The notes: generated from the sequence alone by a model not told the origin. Positions 17,812 to 28,264 are shown, counted from the stretch's first letter. The stretch: DNA of 64,000 bases from Pseudomonas sp. NC02 (GCF_002874965.1 NZ_CP025624.1:2604001-2668000), one strand, 5' to 3'. Made by a program: numbers and translations.

Positions 17812-17828
17812 TCATCGAATGAACTGAA

Positions 17829-17857
17829 ATGCCCGGCCAATGCCGGGCATTTTTTTA
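17829..17857 (+). terminator. Intrinsic terminator of the NCS1 permease gene
   Basis: ATGCCCGGC-CAAT-GCCGGGCAT followed by TTTTTTAT, 17 bases after the permease stop. Confidence 0.88.
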
Positions 17858-17948
17858 TCTGCAGTTAAGGCCTGCCGATGCAGCCGTATCCTTGTAGCAA
17901 GCTGGCTTGATGATCAATGACATCCGGCCAGGTCCAATGTTAGCAGGC

Positions 17949-17984
17949 AAAAAAAGGCCGCCACAACCCGACGTTGTGGCGGCC
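17949..17984 (-). terminator. Intrinsic terminator of the ABC importer operon
   Basis: A perfect 12-bp stem, GGCCGCCACAAC / GTTGTGGCGGCC at 17956-17984, is followed on the minus strand by a run of seven Ts. It lies just beyond the stop of the ABC ATPase gene and ends the minus-strand operon. Confidence 0.88.
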
Positions 17985-17994
17985 CAAGGGTGAC

Positions 17995-19149
17995 TCAATG
18001 GGCGCCGGCGGCCTTGTTCAGATCGCTTTCAGCCCATGCGGTATAGACGCAAGCATCCGCCGTGGCCCAGCGCACGCGCACCGGGTCGCCGGCCTTGAGT
18101 TGCATGCCCGCAGCAGACAACGCCTTGACTGTCATCGAGGTGCCGCCAAGGGTTTTCACGGTGCAGGTCTGGCTTTCGCCGAGGAACAGCACCTCGCCTA
18201 CAATCGCTGACACCTCATTCCAACCCGCCGCCAATGCCTGCTCGGTAGCTTGCTCGACACTCAGCGCCAAGGCTTTTTCCGGGCGTACCATCAACAGCAC
18301 CTCCTGCTCGGTTTGCAAGCCGCTGGTCAGGCGGATCGACAGCGATTGGCCTTCAAACGATGCCACCGCATTCCCCTGCGCCTTGAGCTTGAGGAAGTTG
18401 GAGTTACCGAGGAACGAGGCTACAAACGCATTTGGCGGGTTCTGGTACAGGTCGTAGCCACTGCCCAGGCCGACAATCTTGCCGTGGCTGAAAATCGCGA
18501 TGCGCTGGGACAGGCGCATGGCTTCTTCCTGGTCGTGGGTTACGTAGACGATGGTGATGCCCAGGCGCCGATGTAATTGGCGCAGTTCGTCCTGCAGGTC
18601 TTCACGCAGTTTTTTGTCGAGGGCGCCGAGGGGTTCGTCCATCAGCAGGATGCGCGGCTCGTACACCAGCGCCCGCGCGATGGCGACGCGTTGCTGCTGG
18701 CCGCCGGAGAGTTGCGAAGGGCGGCGATGGGCAAATTGCTCAAGCTGCACCAGCTTAAGCATGGCGTCGACGCGCTTCTCGCGCTCGGCGCTGGCCAGTT
18801 TGCGAATCGCCAGGGGGAAGGCGATGTTGTCGCGCACCGACAAATGCGGGAACAGCGAGTAACGTTGGAACACCATGCCGATGTCGCGTTTGTGCGGCGG
18901 CACATTGACCAGGGATTGGCCGCTCACCAGGATCTCGCCGCTGCTTGGCGTTTCAAAGCCTGCGAGCATCGACAGGGTGGTGCTTTTGCCAGAGCCGCTG
19001 GAGCCGAGGAAGGTCAGGAATTCGCCGTCCTTGATGTCCAGCGAGATGTTATCCACGGCGGCAAATTCACCGTAGTACTTGTTCAGGTTGCGCAAGCTGA
19101 CCAGGGGTTGGCCATGGTTTTGCGCGGTATCTTGGATCACTGCACTCAT
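17995..19149 (-). CDS. ABC transporter ATPase, polyamine/PotA-like
   Basis: The 384-residue protein has Walker A GSSGSGKSTT, signature LSGGQQQRVAIARAL, Walker B ILLMDEPLGALD and the switch His in VYVTHDQEEAM, then a C-terminal TOBE domain (about 290-370), as in PotA/SpuF importers. It powers uptake with the two permeases upstream. ATG at 19149 is preceded by CAGGAGC; the open frame extends further but with no start signal. It is the last gene of the binding protein, permease, permease, ATPase operon. I infer that the substrate is a cationic or zwitterionic amine-like compound relevant to the regulon. Confidence 0.92.
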   Translation of the reverse strand: MSAVIQDTAQNHGQPLVSLRNLNKYYGEFAAVDNISLDIKDGEFLTFLGSSGSGKSTTLSMLAGFETPSSGEILVSGQSLVNVPPHKRDIGMVFQRYSLFPHLSVRDNIAFPLAIRKLASAEREKRVDAMLKLVQLEQFAHRRPSQLSGGQQQRVAIARALVYEPRILLMDEPLGALDKKLREDLQDELRQLHRRLGITIVYVTHDQEEAMRLSQRIAIFSHGKIVGLGSGYDLYQNPPNAFVASFLGNSNFLKLKAQGNAVASFEGQSLSIRLTSGLQTEQEVLLMVRPEKALALSVEQATEQALAAGWNEVSAIVGEVLFLGESQTCTVKTLGGTSMTVKALSAAGMQLKAGDPVRVRWATADACVYTAWAESDLNKAAGAH

Positions 19150-19166
19150 GTCTTGCTCCTGGGCGC

Positions 19167-19976
19167 TCAAGCGCGGGTTTCTGTGCGCCGGCGAAGGGCG
19201 GCGGCGATGACCATGACGAGCACCGAGAGGCCGATCAGCAACGTCGAGGCGACGGCAATCACAGGCGTCAGGTCCTGGCGCAGGGTGGTCCACATTTTTA
19301 CGGGAAGGGTTTGCAGGGTCGGGCTGGCCATCATCACGCTGAGCACCACTTCGTCCCATGAGACGAGAAAGGCGAACAACGCGCCGGCCACCATTCCCGG
19401 GCGAATCGCCGGGAATGTCACCTTGAATACGGCCTGCAGGCGCGATGCGCCGCAGATCACCGCCGCATCTTCAATCGATTGGTCGAACAGCTTCAGCGAG
19501 TTGATGATCGAGATAATGGTGAACGGCAGCGCGACAATCACATGGCTCACTACAAAGGCGAACATCGTGCCGGTATAGCCGAGCTTGAGGAACAGTGCGT
19601 ACACCGCCACCGCGATGATCACCAACGGCACGATCATCGGCAGGGTGAACAGGCCGTAGAGCAACTCGCGGCCAGGAAATCGCCCACGCACCAGGGCAAA
19701 TGCGGTGGGCAGGCCCAGCGCCACGGCGAACACGGTGGTCAGTACCGCAACCTTGAGGCTCGCTACCGCCGCGTTCATCCAGTCGGCATTGGAGAAGAAC
19801 TGGCCGTACCATTTCAGCGTCCAGCCCGGTGGCGGGAACACCAGCCATTGGGACGAGCCGAACGACAGCAACACGATGAACACGATCGGCAACAGCAAGA
19901 ACAGGCCAATCATGCCGGTGGTGGTGTAGAGGCCCAGGCGCATCCTGCGGCTCATGGCATTGGAAGTCAGGAGCAT
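19167..19976 (-). CDS. ABC transporter permease, PotC-like
   Basis: The 269-residue inner-membrane subunit has about six hydrophobic segments and the EAA loop EDAAVICGASRLQAVFKVTF followed by FPAIRPG, which docks on the ATPase. The FSNADWMNAAVASLKVA region before the second segment is typical of PotC/SpuH permeases. It lies 17 bases upstream of the ATPase start and 6 bases downstream of the PotB-like gene. Confidence 0.92.
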   Translation of the reverse strand: MLLTSNAMSRRMRLGLYTTTGMIGLFLLLPIVFIVLLSFGSSQWLVFPPPGWTLKWYGQFFSNADWMNAAVASLKVAVLTTVFAVALGLPTAFALVRGRFPGRELLYGLFTLPMIVPLVIIAVAVYALFLKLGYTGTMFAFVVSHVIVALPFTIISIINSLKLFDQSIEDAAVICGASRLQAVFKVTFPAIRPGMVAGALFAFLVSWDEVVLSVMMASPTLQTLPVKMWTTLRQDLTPVIAVASTLLIGLSVLVMVIAAALRRRTETRA

Positions 19977-19982
19977 GACGGC

Positions 19983-20900
19983 TTACCTCGCGTTGCTGGC
20001 GCCAACCGGGGATTCCGGCTGAAGCTTCAGGTAGAAGTAGAACAGCACCAGCGTGATAAAGATCAGCAATGCGGCGCCGGCACTCGCCAGGCCCCAGTTG
20101 AGGAACGACTGCACCTGCTGGATGATGAACTCAGGCAGCATCATGTTCTGCGCGCCGCCGAGCAGCGCCGGGGTGACGTAGTAACCGAGGGACATCACAA
20201 ACACCATCAAGCCGCCGGAAAACAACCCCGGTCGGCACAGCGGCAGGAACACCCGGAAGAAGTTGGTCCAAGGGCTGGCACCGCAGATGGAGCCGGCCTG
20301 CAGGATCATCGGGTCGATGGCCTGCATGGTTGCCTGCAATGGCAGCACAATGAACGGGATCATGATGTAGCTCATACCGATCACCACGCCGGTCAGGTTG
20401 TGCACCATCTCCAGCGGCTGGTCGATGATGCCCATCGCCATCAGTGCCTTGTTGATCACCCCGGAGGCTTGCAGCAATACCAGCCATGAATAGGTGCGGG
20501 CGAGCAGGCTGGTCCACATCGACAGCAGCACGATGTTCAGGATCCAGCGCCCCCAGCCGCGTGGTACCAGGGTAATCACCCAGGCCAGCGGGAAGCCCAG
20601 CAACAGGCTGAACAGGGTCACCAGGCCGGCCACCGAAAAGGTATTGAGCAGTACCCGGGCGTATGCCGAGTTAGCGAACAGTTGCTCATAGTTGCCAAGG
20701 CCCGGTACGGGCTCCAGCACGCCGCGCAGCAACAGGCCGATCAGCGGCGCGAGGAAGAACAGGCCGAGGAACAGCAGCGCCGGGATCAGGTTGCTCGACC
20801 CCCGCCAGCGCTGCGCCAGGGATGGCGCACCTGGTTTGCAGGAAACTGCGCCAGCAACGCCGAGGGCGCTCCCGGTCGGCGTGGTTGCCGTCATTTTCAT
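19983..20900 (-). CDS. ABC transporter permease, PotB-like
   Basis: The 305-residue partner permease has a hydrophilic N-terminus, six hydrophobic segments and the coupling loop QAGSICGASPWTNFFRVFLP. I chose the ATG at 20900 because it overlaps the binding-protein stop as ATGA, a classic coupling arrangement. An ATG at 20912 and one at 20894 are also in frame. It forms the channel with the PotC-like gene product. Confidence 0.9.
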   Translation of the reverse strand: MKMTATTPTGSALGVAGAVSCKPGAPSLAQRWRGSSNLIPALLFLGLFFLAPLIGLLLRGVLEPVPGLGNYEQLFANSAYARVLLNTFSVAGLVTLFSLLLGFPLAWVITLVPRGWGRWILNIVLLSMWTSLLARTYSWLVLLQASGVINKALMAMGIIDQPLEMVHNLTGVVIGMSYIMIPFIVLPLQATMQAIDPMILQAGSICGASPWTNFFRVFLPLCRPGLFSGGLMVFVMSLGYYVTPALLGGAQNMMLPEFIIQQVQSFLNWGLASAGAALLIFITLVLFYFYLKLQPESPVGASNAR

Positions 20901-21922
20901 TTGACTAGCCATTCATTCCACCGTGTCGCAATGGCCGGACCGTTCTTGGCCCAGTAGGCGAAATCGAGGGTGATCTGGTCCTTGGCATACGCCGTCGGCA
21001 GGTTGGGCGCCAGCACTGAGTCCAGGCGCTGCACACTGTCGATGTTCACCGGTGCATAAGCGGTCAGGTTAGAGAAGTCGGCCTGGCCCTTGGCGCTGCT
21101 GGCACTGGCCAGGAACTTCATCGCCGCGCCTTTGTTTTTGCTGCCTTTAGGCACGACCAGGATGTCCGCCATCACCAGATTCTGTTTCCAGCTTACGCCT
21201 ACGGGTGCGCCATCTTCCTGCAGGGCATGAATGCGGCCGTTCCAGAACTGACCCATGCTGACTTCGCCCGAGGCCAGCAGTTGCTGGGACTGTGCGCCGC
21301 CGCCCCACCAGACGATGTCTTTCTTGATGGTGTCGAGTTTCTTGAAGGCGCGGTCCAGGTCCAGGGGGTAGAGCTTGTCGGCGGGAACGCCGTCAGCCAG
21401 CAGCGCCAGTTCGAGCACGCCAGGGCTTGGCCATTTGTAGAGGGCACGTTTGCCGGGGTAGGTTTTGGTGTCGAACAGCGCGGCCCAGTCCTGTGGCTTG
21501 CCAGCGCCGAGCTTGCCCTCGTTGTAGCCGAGTACGAAGGAGAAGAAAAACGAGCCGACGCCATGGTCGGAGACAAACCGCGGGTCGATCTTGTCGCGCT
21601 GGATCACCGAAAAATCCAGGGGTTCGAGCAGCCCTTCAGCGGCGGCGCGCAAGGCGAAGTCAGCCTCCACGTCTACCACGTCCCACTGCACGTTGCCGCT
21701 CTCGACCATGGCCTTGAGCTTGCCATAGTCGGTGGGACCGTCCTGCACCACAGTGATCCCGCTGGCCTTGCTGAAAGGATCGGCCCACGCCTGCTTTTGC
21801 GCATCCTGGGTGCTACCGCCCCAGCTCACGAAATTGACGCTTTCGGCCGCCAGGGCCGCGTGAGTGGCCGTGGCCAGCAAACCCGCGAACAGCATCGCGG
21901 TTGCACGTTTGTTCAACACCAT
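20897..21922 (-). CDS. ABC transporter periplasmic binding protein, PotD/SpuD-like (SBP_bac_8)
   Basis: The 341-residue protein has a clear signal peptide (MVLNKRATAMLFAGLLATA, cleaved after THAALA), then ESVNFVSWGG, the usual start of polyamine-type binding proteins, and the VWWGGGAQSQQLLASGEVSMG hinge region. ATG at 21922 is preceded by GAGGGCG; an upstream open frame to 22075 has no start signal. It is first in its operon, and operator copy D lies about 180 bases upstream. Substrate specificity of this family cannot be read reliably. Confidence 0.9.
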   Translation of the reverse strand: MVLNKRATAMLFAGLLATATHAALAAESVNFVSWGGSTQDAQKQAWADPFSKASGITVVQDGPTDYGKLKAMVESGNVQWDVVDVEADFALRAAAEGLLEPLDFSVIQRDKIDPRFVSDHGVGSFFFSFVLGYNEGKLGAGKPQDWAALFDTKTYPGKRALYKWPSPGVLELALLADGVPADKLYPLDLDRAFKKLDTIKKDIVWWGGGAQSQQLLASGEVSMGQFWNGRIHALQEDGAPVGVSWKQNLVMADILVVPKGSKNKGAAMKFLASASSAKGQADFSNLTAYAPVNIDSVQRLDSVLAPNLPTAYAKDQITLDFAYWAKNGPAIATRWNEWLVK

Positions 21923-22099
21923 TTTCACGCCCTCATTTGTTTTGTTATTGAGCGGGCCTGGTAATGCCCGCCTATCGGGAGCAGTAGGTCTCTCGAAGCC
22001 TCTATTGCGAAGCCTCAAAAGTCGACCGTACCAAGGCTTGTTACTGGCGCTATCCCTGGCATGCGCACTTGGCAAAAGTACTCGGTCGATGGAATATCA

Positions 22100-22114
22100 T
22101 ATTATGGTATTCCA
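22100..22114 (-). promoter_or_regulatory. Predicted GntR operator, copy D
   Basis: Minus-strand TGGAATACCATAATA, between the ribB-like gene stop (22151) and the ABC operon start (21922). A second near half-site, GATATTCC, follows directly on the minus strand. Confidence 0.75.
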
Positions 22115-22150
22115 AGCTTTGTGCAAGCACTTTGCCTTACCGGTTATCCG

Positions 22151-23260
22151 TCATTCGGTGAACGGAATGCTTTCCACCACCTCCAGGTCGTAGCCTGTCA
22201 GCCCGGCGTATTTCAGCGGAGGGCCAAGGTGGCGCAGCTTGCAGACGCCAAGGTCCTGCAATATCTGCGCGCCGGTGCCGACTTCCGAATAGATCCGCGA
22301 CTGCGAACGGCTGAACTGGCGCGGCGTCTGGGTCAACTGCGGGACGCGTTCGAGCAGGGCCTGGGAGGATTCATGATTGGCCAGCACCACCACCACGCCG
22401 CTGCCTTCTGCGGCGACGCGTTGCAGGGCGGCCCATAAGGTCCAGTTGGAGGGGCCGCTATACTCGGCGCCCACCAGGTCGCGCAGCGGGTCGATCACGT
22501 GCACGCGCACCAGGGCGGGCGTGTCGCGGTGTAACTGCCCCATGACCATCGCCATGTGCACGCCGCCATCAATGCGGTCCTCAAAGGTGATCAGGCGGAA
22601 CGTGCCGTGCACTGTGGGCAGGTCGCGCTCGCCGATGCGCACTACGGTGCGCTCGGTACTGAGGCGGTAGTGGATCAGATCGGCGATGGTGCCGATCTTG
22701 ATCCCATGCTTGTGCGCGAACACCTCAAGGTCAGGGCGACGTGCCATGGTGCCGTCATCGTTCATCACTTCGACGATCACCGAGGCTGGTGTGTGCCCGG
22801 CCAGGCGCGCCAGGTCGCAACCGGCTTCGGTGTGCCCGGCGCGCGTCAACACGCCGCCATCCTTGGCGCGCAACGGGAAAATATGCCCCGGTTGCACGAT
22901 GTCGGCCGGCCCCGCATCGGCATTCACGGCCGCGGCCACCGTGCGCGCCCGGTCGGCGGCGGAGATGCCGGTAGTCACGCCGGTGGCGGCTTCGATGGAC
23001 ACGGTAAACGCGGTGCTGAACACGCTGCCATTGCTCGGCACCATCTGCTGCAGGCCGAGGCGCTGGCAGTGTTCGTCGGTGAGGGTCAGGCAAATCAGGC
23101 CACGCGCTTCCCGGGCCATGAAGCTGATAGTCTCGGCGGTGCAGCACACCGCGGGCAGCAACAGGTCGCCTTCGTTCTCCCGATCCTCGTCGTCCACCAG
23201 GAGCACCATTTTGCCTTGGCGGTAGTCTTCGATGATGTCTGCGATGTTGTTGAAAGACAT
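22151..23260 (-). CDS. ribB: 3,4-dihydroxy-2-butanone-4-phosphate synthase with degenerate RibA domain
   Basis: The N-terminal half (about 1-200) is a complete DHBP synthase: VDDEDRENEGDLLLPA (acidic metal-binding loop), TGVTTGISAADRA and RAGHTEAGCDLARLAG. This enzyme makes the four-carbon precursor of riboflavin from ribulose 5-phosphate. The C-terminal half resembles GTP cyclohydrolase II but lacks the zinc-binding Cys cluster (HVIDPLRDLVGAEYS stands where the cysteines should be), so GTP cyclohydrolase activity is unlikely. This 369-residue gene sits inside a flavin-dependent catabolic regulon, with operator copy E just upstream, which suggests that it boosts FMN supply for the monooxygenase rather than serving as the housekeeping copy. 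Confidence 0.9.
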   Translation of the reverse strand: MSFNNIADIIEDYRQGKMVLLVDDEDRENEGDLLLPAVCCTAETISFMAREARGLICLTLTDEHCQRLGLQQMVPSNGSVFSTAFTVSIEAATGVTTGISAADRARTVAAAVNADAGPADIVQPGHIFPLRAKDGGVLTRAGHTEAGCDLARLAGHTPASVIVEVMNDDGTMARRPDLEVFAHKHGIKIGTIADLIHYRLSTERTVVRIGERDLPTVHGTFRLITFEDRIDGGVHMAMVMGQLHRDTPALVRVHVIDPLRDLVGAEYSGPSNWTLWAALQRVAAEGSGVVVVLANHESSQALLERVPQLTQTPRQFSRSQSRIYSEVGTGAQILQDLGVCKLRHLGPPLKYAGLTGYDLEVVESIPFTE

Positions 23261-23288
23261 GGTGGCTGCTCGATTTATTGGTTGTATG

Positions 23289-23303
23289 TATTATGGTATA
23301 CCA
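23289..23303 (-). promoter_or_regulatory. Predicted GntR operator, copy E
   Basis: Minus-strand TGGTATACCATAATA lies between the divergent ribB-like gene (start 23260) and DUF1330 gene (start 23329), so one site could govern both. Confidence 0.8.
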
Positions 23304-23328
23304 CAAAACCAAGCAAGAGGATGTCACG

Positions 23329-23622
23329 ATGAAGGCTTACTGGATTGCCCATGTAAATGTGTCCGATGCAGAGCAGTACACGCAGTACACCCAGCGCGCG
23401 CCTGCGGCCTTCGCGAAGTTTGGCGGGCGCTTCCTGGCCAGGGGCGGGCGCAGCGCCGCGATGGAAGGCGGGCCTGCCAGGCAACGTAATGTGGTGATCG
23501 AGTTCGACAGCTACGAGCAGGCGCTGGCCTGTTATGAGTCTGCGGAGTATCAGGAGGCAAAGGCGCGTCGTGAAGGGGCGGGCGAGGCGCAGATCATCAT
23601 CGTGGAAGGGCTGGTGCCTTAG
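23329..23622 (+). CDS. DUF1330 family protein
   Basis: This 97-residue protein starts MKAYWIAHVNVSDAEQYTQY and contains RNVVIEFDSYEQALACYES, the pattern of DUF1330 proteins, which adopt a ferredoxin-like dimeric alpha/beta barrel fold. Their reaction is not established. GAGGATG provides the ribosome-binding site. It is divergent from the ribB-like gene around operator copy E, so it belongs to the regulon and may act on an intermediate of the pathway. Confidence 0.88.
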   Translation: MKAYWIAHVNVSDAEQYTQYTQRAPAAFAKFGGRFLARGGRSAAMEGGPARQRNVVIEFDSYEQALACYESAEYQEAKARREGAGEAQIIIVEGLVP

Positions 23623-23669
23623 GGGTATCAGGCATACATCACATTTTTGATCCGTGTCGGGTCTGACGA

Positions 23670-24988
<1,319 letters not shown>

Positions 24989-25011
24989 GGGGGCTGCTCT
25001 GAATGTTGCGG

Positions 25012-25401
25012 TTAACTGGAGGCCTCGGCGTCGGTTTCGGCGAAGGCTTCACGGGCCAGTCGGAAACTGTCCACGGCGGCGGGAACTCCGCAATAAATGC
25101 CGACCTGAAGCAGAATTTCGCGTATTTGTTCACGACTCAGCCCGTTACGCAAGGCGCCGCGCACGTGCAGCTTGAGTTCATGGGGCCGATTGAGGGCCGA
25201 AATCATCGCCAAGTTTATCATGCTGCGTTCTTTAAGCGACAAACCCTCACGGCCCCACACATGGCCCCAGCAGTATTCGGTGACCATCTCCTGCAGGGGG
25301 CGAGTGAAGTCGTCGGCGTTCTCGATCGAACGTTGCACATAGGCTTCGCCCAGCACTTGCGTACGGATTTTCAGGCCCCGTTGGTACTTGTCGTCGCTCA
25401 T
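25012..25401 (-). CDS. Carboxymuconolactone decarboxylase-like protein
   Basis: This 129-residue protein belongs to the CMD family: LSLKERSMINLAMISALNR, HELKLHVRGALRNGLS and REILLQVGIYCGVPAAVDSF are the standard blocks. It lacks the CxxC thiol pair of AhpD-type peroxidases, so it is more likely a decarboxylase or isomerase-like enzyme. In this operon it could act on a ring-opened dicarboxylate or lactone intermediate. ATG at 25401 is used; a TTG just before it is also open. Confidence 0.85.
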   Translation of the reverse strand: MSDDKYQRGLKIRTQVLGEAYVQRSIENADDFTRPLQEMVTEYCWGHVWGREGLSLKERSMINLAMISALNRPHELKLHVRGALRNGLSREQIREILLQVGIYCGVPAAVDSFRLAREAFAETDAEASS

Positions 25402-25412
25402 CAATCAGCTCC

Positions 25413-25898
25413 TCAGGCCAGGGTGGGCAGCGGGCCCAGCTTGCCCTTGTGGTAGATCATCGGTGTGACCGGTTGCTCGGGCAGGATCAGGTTTTTCACC
25501 GCTCCGACGATGATCGCGTGATCGCCACCGTCGTATTCGCGCCACAACTCGCACTCGATGATCGCCGTGGCCTTGGCCAGCAGCGGATTGCCCAGTTCGC
25601 TCAAGTGCCACTCGATGCCCTTGGCCTTTTCCTTCCCCTTGCTGGCAAAGGCATAGGCTTCGGCGGTCTGGTCGGCGGACAGCAAATGAATCGCAAAGCG
25701 CTTGCTGTCGCGCAGGATCGGATAGGTGTCCGATGCATAGTTGGGGCAGAACAGGACCAGTGCCGGGTCGATCGACAGCGCACTGAATGCGCTGGCGGTG
25801 ATGCCGACGATGCCGCCATCCGGGTCGAGGGTAGTGACGACCGTCACCCCGGACGGGAATGAACTCATGACGTCTTTGTAAATGCCGGGTTCGATCAT
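25413..25898 (-). CDS. Flavin reductase, copy 2
   Basis: The 161-residue protein is a near twin of the reductase at 15598-16083: FPSGVTVVTTLDPDGGIVG, TASAFSALSIDPALVLFC and GDHAIIVGAVKNLILP are in the same places. It should reduce FMN with NAD(P)H for a two-component monooxygenase. It lies between the CMD-like gene and the aldehyde dehydrogenase gene with gaps of 11 and 12 bases, in the operon headed by DUF1185. The two copies probably arose by duplication within the regulon. Confidence 0.9.
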   Translation of the reverse strand: MIEPGIYKDVMSSFPSGVTVVTTLDPDGGIVGITASAFSALSIDPALVLFCPNYASDTYPILRDSKRFAIHLLSADQTAEAYAFASKGKEKAKGIEWHLSELGNPLLAKATAIIECELWREYDGGDHAIIVGAVKNLILPEQPVTPMIYHKGKLGPLPTLA

Positions 25899-25910
25899 GG
25901 TCGGGGTCTC

Positions 25911-27392
25911 TTAACGCATCACAAAAGGATCAGGCATGGGCGCCTGGGAAAGGTTGATCCACACCGTCTTCAGCTCGGTGTAAGCCAGTACTGAATCGAT
26001 GCCACTTTCACGTCCATAGCCGCTGTTCTTGAAGCCGCCAATGGGCGCCATGGCCGAGACGGCGCGGTAGGTGTTGACCCAGATAATCCCCGAACGCACG
26101 TCGCGGGCCAGGCGGTGGGCACGACCGAGGTCGCGGGTCCAGATGCCGGCGGCGAGGCCGAACTGAGAGTCGTTGGCGATGGCCAGGGCTTCGGCTTCGT
26201 CCTTGAAACGGATGACCGAGGCCACTGGGCCGAACACTTCTTCCTGCATGATCTTCATCGAGTTGCGGTCGCACTCGAACAGGGTCGGCTCATAGAACCA
26301 GCCTTCGCCCAGGTTCTGCGGACGCTTGCCACCGGTACGCAGGCGCGCACCTTCAGCGATGGCATCCGCCACCAGGCCTTCGACCACGGCCAGTTGCTGT
26401 GCGGTGGCCATGGGGCCCATTTCACTGGCGTCGTCCTGCGGGTTGCCGATGCGAATGCGTTTGGCGCGCTCTACCAGGCGCTCGACGAATTCGTCGTAGA
26501 TTTCATCCTGCACCAGCAGGCGCGAGCCAGACACACAGCTTTGCCCCGACGCCGCGTATATCCCGGCAATCGCACCATTGATGGCGCTGTCGAGGTCGGC
26601 ATCGGCAAAGATGATGTTCGGTGACTTGCCGCCCAGTTCCAGCGACAGCTTGGCGAAGTTCTCGGCGCTGCTGCGTACTACGTGCCGCGCCGTGGCTGCG
26701 CCGCCGGTAAAGGCGATCTTGCGCACCAAAGGGTGGCGGGTGAGGGCGGCGCCGGTGCTTGGGCCGTAGCCAGTCACCACATTGACCACGCCCGGCGGAA
26801 TGCCAGCCTCCAGGGCCAGGCGCGCCAGTTCGAGGATGGTCGCCGAGGCGTGCTCCGACGGTTTGATCACGATGGTATTACCCGCTGCCAGGGCCGGCGC
26901 GAGTTTGATCGCGGTCAAGTACAGCGGGCTGTTCCATGGAATGATCGCGGCCACCACGCCCATGGCTTCGTGCACGGTGTAGGCGAAGAGGTCCGGCTTG
27001 TCCAGCGGCAGGGTGCCGCCCTCAAGCTTGTCGGCCAGGCCTGCCGTGTAATGGAAGAACTCCGGCAGGTAACTGACCTGACCGCGTGTCTCGCGGATCA
27101 GCTTGCCATTGTCGCGGCTTTCGAGCTGTGCCAGTTGTTCCTTGTTTTCGGCAATCAAATCTCCCAGGCGGCGCAGCAGTTTGCCCCGCGCGGTGGCGGT
27201 GAGGCCACGCCAGGCCGGGCTGTCGAAGGCGCTTTGCGCGGCCTGCACGGCGCGCTCCACATCCGTCTCGTCGGCGTCGGGCAGTTGCGCCCAGGGTTCG
27301 GCCAGGGCCGGGTTGAGGCTGTCGAAAGTCTTGCCGGACAGGGCATCGACCCATTCACCGCCGATGCACATCTGGAAGCGTGCGAGTGTCAT
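25911..27392 (-). CDS. NAD(P)-dependent aldehyde dehydrogenase
   Basis: The 493-residue protein is a complete ALDH: FTGGAATARHVV in the coenzyme fold, LELGGKSPNIIFADAD with the catalytic Glu, GQSCVSGSRLLVQ with the catalytic Cys, and EEVFGPVASVIRF. It would oxidise an aldehyde or hemiacetal (lactol) to the acid. In the trigonelline scheme this position is taken by the dehydrogenase that opens the hydroxybutyrolactone (TgnC). The start codon overlaps the hydrolase stop by 4 bases (ATGA), showing tight translational coupling. Confidence 0.92.
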   Translation of the reverse strand: MTLARFQMCIGGEWVDALSGKTFDSLNPALAEPWAQLPDADETDVERAVQAAQSAFDSPAWRGLTATARGKLLRRLGDLIAENKEQLAQLESRDNGKLIRETRGQVSYLPEFFHYTAGLADKLEGGTLPLDKPDLFAYTVHEAMGVVAAIIPWNSPLYLTAIKLAPALAAGNTIVIKPSEHASATILELARLALEAGIPPGVVNVVTGYGPSTGAALTRHPLVRKIAFTGGAATARHVVRSSAENFAKLSLELGGKSPNIIFADADLDSAINGAIAGIYAASGQSCVSGSRLLVQDEIYDEFVERLVERAKRIRIGNPQDDASEMGPMATAQQLAVVEGLVADAIAEGARLRTGGKRPQNLGEGWFYEPTLFECDRNSMKIMQEEVFGPVASVIRFKDEAEALAIANDSQFGLAAGIWTRDLGRAHRLARDVRSGIIWVNTYRAVSAMAPIGGFKNSGYGRESGIDSVLAYTELKTVWINLSQAPMPDPFVMR

Positions 27393-28222
27393 GCAACGAT
27401 CCCCTTTATTGGATTTTTTTGGGTGTACACCGTGTCAAGAAAGCCCAGCAGCAGTTGGTTGACCAGCCGCGGCGATTCCACTGGCATCATATGCCGTTGC
27501 TCGGCCAGCACTGCAACCGTCGCACCGGGAATGCGATCGGCCAGTTGCCGGGCCATCTCCGGGGTCGAGCCCGGGTCGAGTTCACCGGTGGCGACCAGGG
27601 TCGGCGCGCGCAAACCCTTGAGGTCGTCGGCGCGGTACATGTCCTGGGTCGCGAACAGCTCGTACGTGGTGAGGTAGCCCTGGGGGTCGTTGCCCGCCAG
27701 GGTTTCACGCAGCGCAGCGATCTGCGCCGGGTTGGCTGCCTGGTACTCGCGGCTGAACCAGCGTGACAGCGCGGCTTCGGCATTCGCATCCGGGCCGTGC
27801 TCGGCGGCCTGGGCAGTGCGTGCGATCACCCCGGCACGCTGTTCGGCGCTACGGTTGAACACACTGTTGAGCACCACCAGGCCTTGCAGGCGTTCGGGGT
27901 AATGCAAGGCAAACGCCCGCGCAACCAGGCCGCCCATGGAAAACCCGATCACCGTTGCCTGAGGCAATTGCAGGTGGTCGAGCAGTTCCAGCAACTGGTC
28001 GGCATACCCCAGCAGCGGAGTGCCGGCAGCCGGGCGCGGGCTGGCGCCATGGCCCAGCATGTCATAGGTGATCACGCGATAATTCGTGGCCAGGCCAACG
28101 ACTTGCCCGCCCCACATTTCTTTATTCAGGCCCACGCCGTGGATCAAAACCACAGGCTGGCCTTGGCCGGTCGCCAGATAACTGGTGCCAGCCGGGGTGC
28201 GATCAGCGGTGAGCTGAATCAT
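27389..28222 (-). CDS. Alpha/beta hydrolase (candidate for enamine/amide-cleaving step)
   Basis: This 277-residue alpha/beta-fold hydrolase has oxyanion region VLIHGVGLNKEMW, nucleophile elbow GFSMGG, acid in TGELDPGSTP and His in AEQRHMMP. Related enzymes split (acylamino-methylene)succinates in vitamin B6 and trigonelline breakdown, releasing CO2, an amine, an acid and succinic semialdehyde. ATG at 28222 (MIQLTADRTP) is preceded by GGAGCG. Coupled to the aldehyde dehydrogenase by a 4-base overlap. Confidence 0.88.
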   Translation of the reverse strand: MIQLTADRTPAGTSYLATGQGQPVVLIHGVGLNKEMWGGQVVGLATNYRVITYDMLGHGASPRPAAGTPLLGYADQLLELLDHLQLPQATVIGFSMGGLVARAFALHYPERLQGLVVLNSVFNRSAEQRAGVIARTAQAAEHGPDANAEAALSRWFSREYQAANPAQIAALRETLAGNDPQGYLTTYELFATQDMYRADDLKGLRAPTLVATGELDPGSTPEMARQLADRIPGATVAVLAEQRHMMPVESPRLVNQLLLGFLDTVYTQKNPIKGIVA

Positions 28223-28264
28223 GGAGCGCTCCTGCATGTTTTTTGTTTGGGTGACCGGTCTTGC

